Shown: piece after piece, positions 5,032 to 7,395 of the stretch
How the letters are laid out: each line of letters starts with the position of its first letter
Position numbering within the stretch: position 1 is the first letter of the stretch
Assembly (NCBI GenBank): GCA_017629415.1
Contig: JAGBXG010000440.1
Location: 1 to 7,395, forward strand
Direction: 5' to 3'
Origin: Pseudomonadota bacterium
GTDB taxonomy: Bacteria > Myxococcota > Bradymonadia > UBA4248
DNA length: 7,395 nt
The notes under the pieces: model-generated
What the model was told of the DNA's origin: nothing
The model's database searches: none
The model's input: the letters and a program-made list of their open reading frames with translations, nothing else
Position numbers and translations under genes: made by a program

Positions 5032-6174
5032 ATGAAATCGCGTTTAATGACGATAATACTGACTTTAATGACGGCTTTAATGTTGCCGCTTTCGGCGATG
5101 GCTCAGGATGCCCATACCCCGGTAGTGACATCATTAGATGATGAGGAAACGTCAGTATCTGATGAAGCTTCTGCTGAAGATGCCACAGAAACTGATGAAA
5201 CTGTCAATGCCGAAGTCGCTGAAACTGCGGATGCTGATGCTGCAGATAAAAAAGACGACAAAGCCAAAGAGGAAGACGACAAAGGCTGGAGCGTTTATGC
5301 AGCCGTTTCCTTTGATATCGGATTGGGCGCATTCGTTTCGCATGAGTATGCCCGTAAAATTCGTTCGCGTTTTGCATTTGAATTTGGCGGTTCTTATACA
5401 ATTCCTGTCATTGATGTCGATGTCTATGCCAAAACAGGTTTCAGCCAGTGGATGAGTAAAGCCGGTGGTACCAATGGCCAATACGAATTCCGCTGGGCAG
5501 ATTCTGCCATCGGATTTTCGCGCAATATTTGGGAATATAAGAGCGGTGTCTTTGGCATCAGTTTTGATGCCGATCTCGGATTCATGGTCCCGACATCAAC
5601 GGCTTCTATCAATATGAAGCAGTACACTTCAATCATTCCGTCGGTGGCGATGACGATTCAGTTGGATAAATTTAAGTTTGCATATGCCATTGCTTATTCT
5701 CATAACTTCCATAAGTATACGAGCATTGCACTGAATCCGAATGAAGTTGATGTCCTCTCGCGTTCGACAGGTACTGAATTGCTGGGTACGACGGCTGTTG
5801 CTGTGGGCGGCATTTTGACCGAAATCGAACTCGTGAATCAGTTTGTTTTGGGATATCAATTCTTAGACTGCTTTGGCTTGAACGTTGGTTTGGGCATTGT
5901 CGATGCTTGGTCTTATGATAACGGCACCAACACAAGCGGTGATGAATTTACCAATCCCAATGCACATATTGGCCGCGGACATACGCAGATGAGTCAGGGT
6001 ATTGTGGCTTTGAATTATGTTCCTGTGAAATATGTGGCGTTGTCATTGTCGATGGTCAGCACACAGCCTTGGAAAACTGCTGACAACAAGACGTATCGTT
6101 TCCCGTGGTTTGATACGGTCAGTCCTTCGAACAACTATACAAAATTTATGCTGAGTGCGACATTTACCTACTAG
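5032..6174 (+). CDS. Predicted outer-membrane beta-barrel protein
   Basis: The 380-residue product starts at ATG 5032 with GGAA (5021-5024) seven nt upstream; an in-frame ATG at 4957 would put 25 non-hydrophobic residues before the signal peptide. Residues 1-24 are a type I signal peptide with predicted cleavage after Ala-Met-Ala, before Gln25. Residues ~36-84 are a low-complexity Asp/Glu/Ala linker that ends in a Lys-rich patch. From Gly85 on, short alternating hydrophobic/polar strands with many Gly, Tyr and Phe residues suggest a beta-barrel. The last residues, KFMLSATFTY, end in an aromatic residue as outer-membrane barrels do for recognition by the BAM complex. I do not recognise a specific family; it could be a porin-like channel or structural protein. 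The gene has its own promoter and terminator. The acidic linker might bind cations or face the periplasm. Confidence 0.75.
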   Translation: MKSRLMTIILTLMTALMLPLSAMAQDAHTPVVTSLDDEETSVSDEASAEDATETDETVNAEVAETADADAADKKDDKAKEEDDKGWSVYAAVSFDIGLGAFVSHEYARKIRSRFAFEFGGSYTIPVIDVDVYAKTGFSQWMSKAGGTNGQYEFRWADSAIGFSRNIWEYKSGVFGISFDADLGFMVPTSTASINMKQYTSIIPSVAMTIQLDKFKFAYAIAYSHNFHKYTSIALNPNEVDVLSRSTGTELLGTTAVAVGGILTEIELVNQFVLGYQFLDCFGLNVGLGIVDAWSYDNGTNTSGDEFTNPNAHIGRGHTQMSQGIVALNYVPVKYVALSLSMVSTQPWKTADNKTYRFPWFDTVSPSNNYTKFMLSATFTY

Positions 6175-6192
6175 AGGTCGTATAAAAACTTT

Positions 6193-6224
6193 AAAAAAGC
6201 TCGCTTAAGCGAGCTTTTTTTTTT
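6193..6224 (+). terminator. Strong intrinsic terminator after the outer-membrane protein gene
   Basis: AAAAAAGCTCGC and its reverse complement flank a TTAA loop, and the right arm runs into ten T (6215-6224). The structure is nearly symmetrical, so it could also stop minus-strand transcription. It lies 18 bp after the stop codon. Confidence 0.95.
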
Positions 6225-6250
6225 GGATTAAGACAAAGTCATGACATAAA

Positions 6251-6313
6251 GCGGTGCGTATGGAGCTTTAAGGCGACATAGCACCGCTGCCGGGCGTATG
6301 AAATAGCCCGGCA
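6251..6313. repeat. Two adjacent GC-rich hairpins before yccF
   Basis: GCGGTGC (6251-6257) pairs with GCACCGC (6281-6287). It is followed directly by TGCCGGGC (6288-6295) pairing with GCCCGGCA (6306-6313). No T-run follows either one. They lie in the 150-bp gap between the barrel terminator and yccF and could form a structured leader for yccF or be an intergenic repeat. No clear promoter was found here. Confidence 0.6.
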
Positions 6314-6378
6314 AATACAAAAATCATGAAATCATAGAATGTTGAACTGAAATATTCAGACGATTTTGGAGGTGTGAG

Positions 6379-6747
6379 ATGCGTTTTATTGGAAATATTT
6401 TGTGGTTTATTTTGCTCGGTTTGTGGACTGGACTGACATGGTGGCTGATCGGATTGCTGTGGTGCATCACCCTCATTGGCATTCCGGTGGGAATTCAGTG
6501 TTTTAAATTGTCGAAACTTGTTTTCTGGCCTTTTGGAAAAGACATTCATTTCGGCAATAAAACGAGTTCGCTGCTGCTCAATGTCTTGTGGATCATTTTT
6601 GGCGGCATCGAACTCGCGATCAGTTATTTGTCAGCCGGTGTCATTCTTTGTTGCACCATTGTCGGCATTCCGTTTGGTCTTCAGTGCTTTAAATTGATGA
6701 AGCTGGCTTTGCTGCCGTTCGGGGCGGAAATTGTCCAAAAATCCTAA
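6379..6747 (+). CDS. yccF: YccF family inner-membrane protein
   Basis: The 122-residue product starts at ATG 6379, five nt after GGAGGT (6368-6373). It is built from two homologous halves. Each has a long hydrophobic segment (residues ~5-33 and ~66-95) followed by a near-identical motif: GIPVGIQCFKLSKLVFWPFG at 34-53 and GIPFGLQCFKLMKLALLPFG at 96-115. This duplicated pattern is characteristic of the YccF (DUF307) family of small integral membrane proteins. Their function is not established, so none is proposed here. Length is usual for the family and the gene appears intact. It converges on coaB with only 11 bp between stop codons. Confidence 0.93.
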   Translation: MRFIGNILWFILLGLWTGLTWWLIGLLWCITLIGIPVGIQCFKLSKLVFWPFGKDIHFGNKTSSLLLNVLWIIFGGIELAISYLSAGVILCCTIVGIPFGLQCFKLMKLALLPFGAEIVQKS

Positions 6748-6762
6748 GCTCATGCCGCTTAG
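6744..6762. terminator. Short hairpin spanning both stop codons of yccF and coaB
   Basis: CTAAGC (6744-6749) pairs with GCTTAG (6757-6762) across CATGCC-type loop sequence. The TAA of yccF (6745-6747) lies in one arm and the TAA of coaB (minus strand, 6761-6759) in the other. No T-run is present on either side, so intrinsic termination is doubtful; it may simply limit convergent read-through. Confidence 0.3.
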
Positions 6763-7395
6763 TGATGACTGATTTGGGCAAGACTGCGGATAATTTCCCG
6801 GGCGATATCGAGTTTGTCAGCGACCTCTAAACATCTGACCGATTCTCGCTTGACAAGCATGACACCGTTGGTATCGCCGGCAAAACCGCAACCTCTGGCG
6901 TTGAGATCGTTGGCCACAATCATATCCACGGCTTTATTTTTGAGTTTGAGCTGGGCGCGTTCGAGCAGGTTTTCGGTTTCCATGCAAAATCCGCATAAGA
7001 TTTGCCCTGGCTGCCGATTTTCGCCCAACGTTTTGAGAATATCTTGGGTGTGTTTGAGAGGGATGTTAAGCGGTGCATCTGTTTTATGCATTTTGGACGC
7101 AACAGACGATTCAGGCGTAAAATCGGCGACGGCGGCGGACATGATGACGATATCGGCGGTTTTGGCGGCATCCATGACAGCAGCATACATTTGTTCAGCA
7201 GTTTGAACCGGGATCATCTGGGCCCCATGTACGGGCTTGAGATTTGTCGGACCCGTGACGAGTGTGACTTCAGCACCGGCCATGAGTGCGGCTTTGGCAC
7301 AGGCATAGCCCATTTTTCCTGTGGATGGATTGGAAATGAAGCGGACGGCATCAATGGGTTCGCGCGTGGGACCTGCCGTAATAAGCACTTTTTTA
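6759..7395 (-). CDS. coaBC: Phosphopantothenate-cysteine ligase domain of CoaBC, partial
   Basis: This minus-strand frame is open through the right edge, so the N-terminal part lies outside the window; the visible 211 residues begin KKVLITAGPTREPID. They match the CoaB (Dfp C-terminal) domain, which joins cysteine to 4'-phosphopantothenate using CTP in coenzyme A synthesis in the cytoplasm. Visible motifs, in order, are GPTREPID (7350-7373), ISNPSTGKMGYA (the Asn and Gly-Lys-Met-Gly of the nucleotide/active-site region), AAVADF, the lysine motif SKMHK, GFCMETEN (usually GFAxETEN) and VANDLN. The C-terminus is complete. In most bacteria this domain is fused to the CoaC decarboxylase; the codons entering from the right edge fit that, but the CoaC part cannot be seen. 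The GTG at 7388 is internal by alignment and should not be used as a start. Confidence 0.93.
   Translation of the reverse strand, partial: KKVLITAGPTREPIDAVRFISNPSTGKMGYACAKAALMAGAEVTLVTGPTNLKPVHGAQMIPVQTAEQMYAAVMDAAKTADIVIMSAAVADFTPESSVASKMHKTDAPLNIPLKHTQDILKTLGENRQPGQILCGFCMETENLLERAQLKLKNKAVDMIVANDLNARGCGFAGDTNGVMLVKRESVRCLEVADKLDIAREIIRSLAQISHH

Noticed and set aside
6223..6250. Promoter for yccF (TTGGAT, 16 bp, CATAAA)
   Set aside because: Both boxes are poor and the -35 overlaps the T-run of the preceding terminator, so it was not annotated.
6814..7206. Plus-strand open frame of 130 codons
   Set aside because: It is opposite the CoaB ligase domain, which has all expected motifs.

Overview
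The window looks like part of a Gram-negative chromosome of moderate GC content. Two predicted proteins carry lipoprotein signal peptides, a third looks like an outer-membrane beta-barrel ending in an aromatic residue, and two housekeeping-type genes (yccF and the ligase part of coaBC) lie at the right end. Alanine/acidic-rich linkers after the signal peptides and an M49-like peptidase lipoprotein would suit a deltaproteobacterial or myxococcal-type lineage, but that placement is a weak inference.

Layout. Bases 1-478 have no convincing gene and hold short repeats: a possible terminator, an 11-bp tandem array, an 11-bp perfect inverted repeat, and a 95-bp unit present about 1.65 times. Bases 479-1931 hold a structured leader and a 419-residue cysteine-rich lipoprotein of unknown function. 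Bases 1931-2180 are a frameshifted, antisense remnant of an IS5/IS4-type DDE transposase. Bases 2181-2514 carry two copies of a roughly 118-bp palindrome-rich repeat. Bases 2517-4770 hold a second copy of the same leader and a 686-residue lipoprotein with an M49 (dipeptidyl-peptidase III-like) zinc peptidase core, followed by a terminator. Bases 4911-6224 are a self-contained unit of promoter, outer-membrane barrel gene and strong terminator. Bases 6251-6747 hold paired hairpins and yccF, which converges on coaB (minus strand, running off the right edge).

The main point of interest is that about 510 bp (leader, ribosome-binding site, lipoprotein signal peptide, linker and a roughly 65-residue N-terminal domain) occurs twice and is joined to two unrelated C-terminal bodies: a zinc peptidase in one gene and a cysteine-rich repeat region in the other. 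Differences between the two leader copies that fall in proposed hairpin arms all keep base pairing, including one U-A to C-G compensatory pair. This suggests the RNA fold is under selection. Transposase and palindromic-repeat debris lies between the copies, which fits past recombination. I see no complete defence, CRISPR or phage system here.
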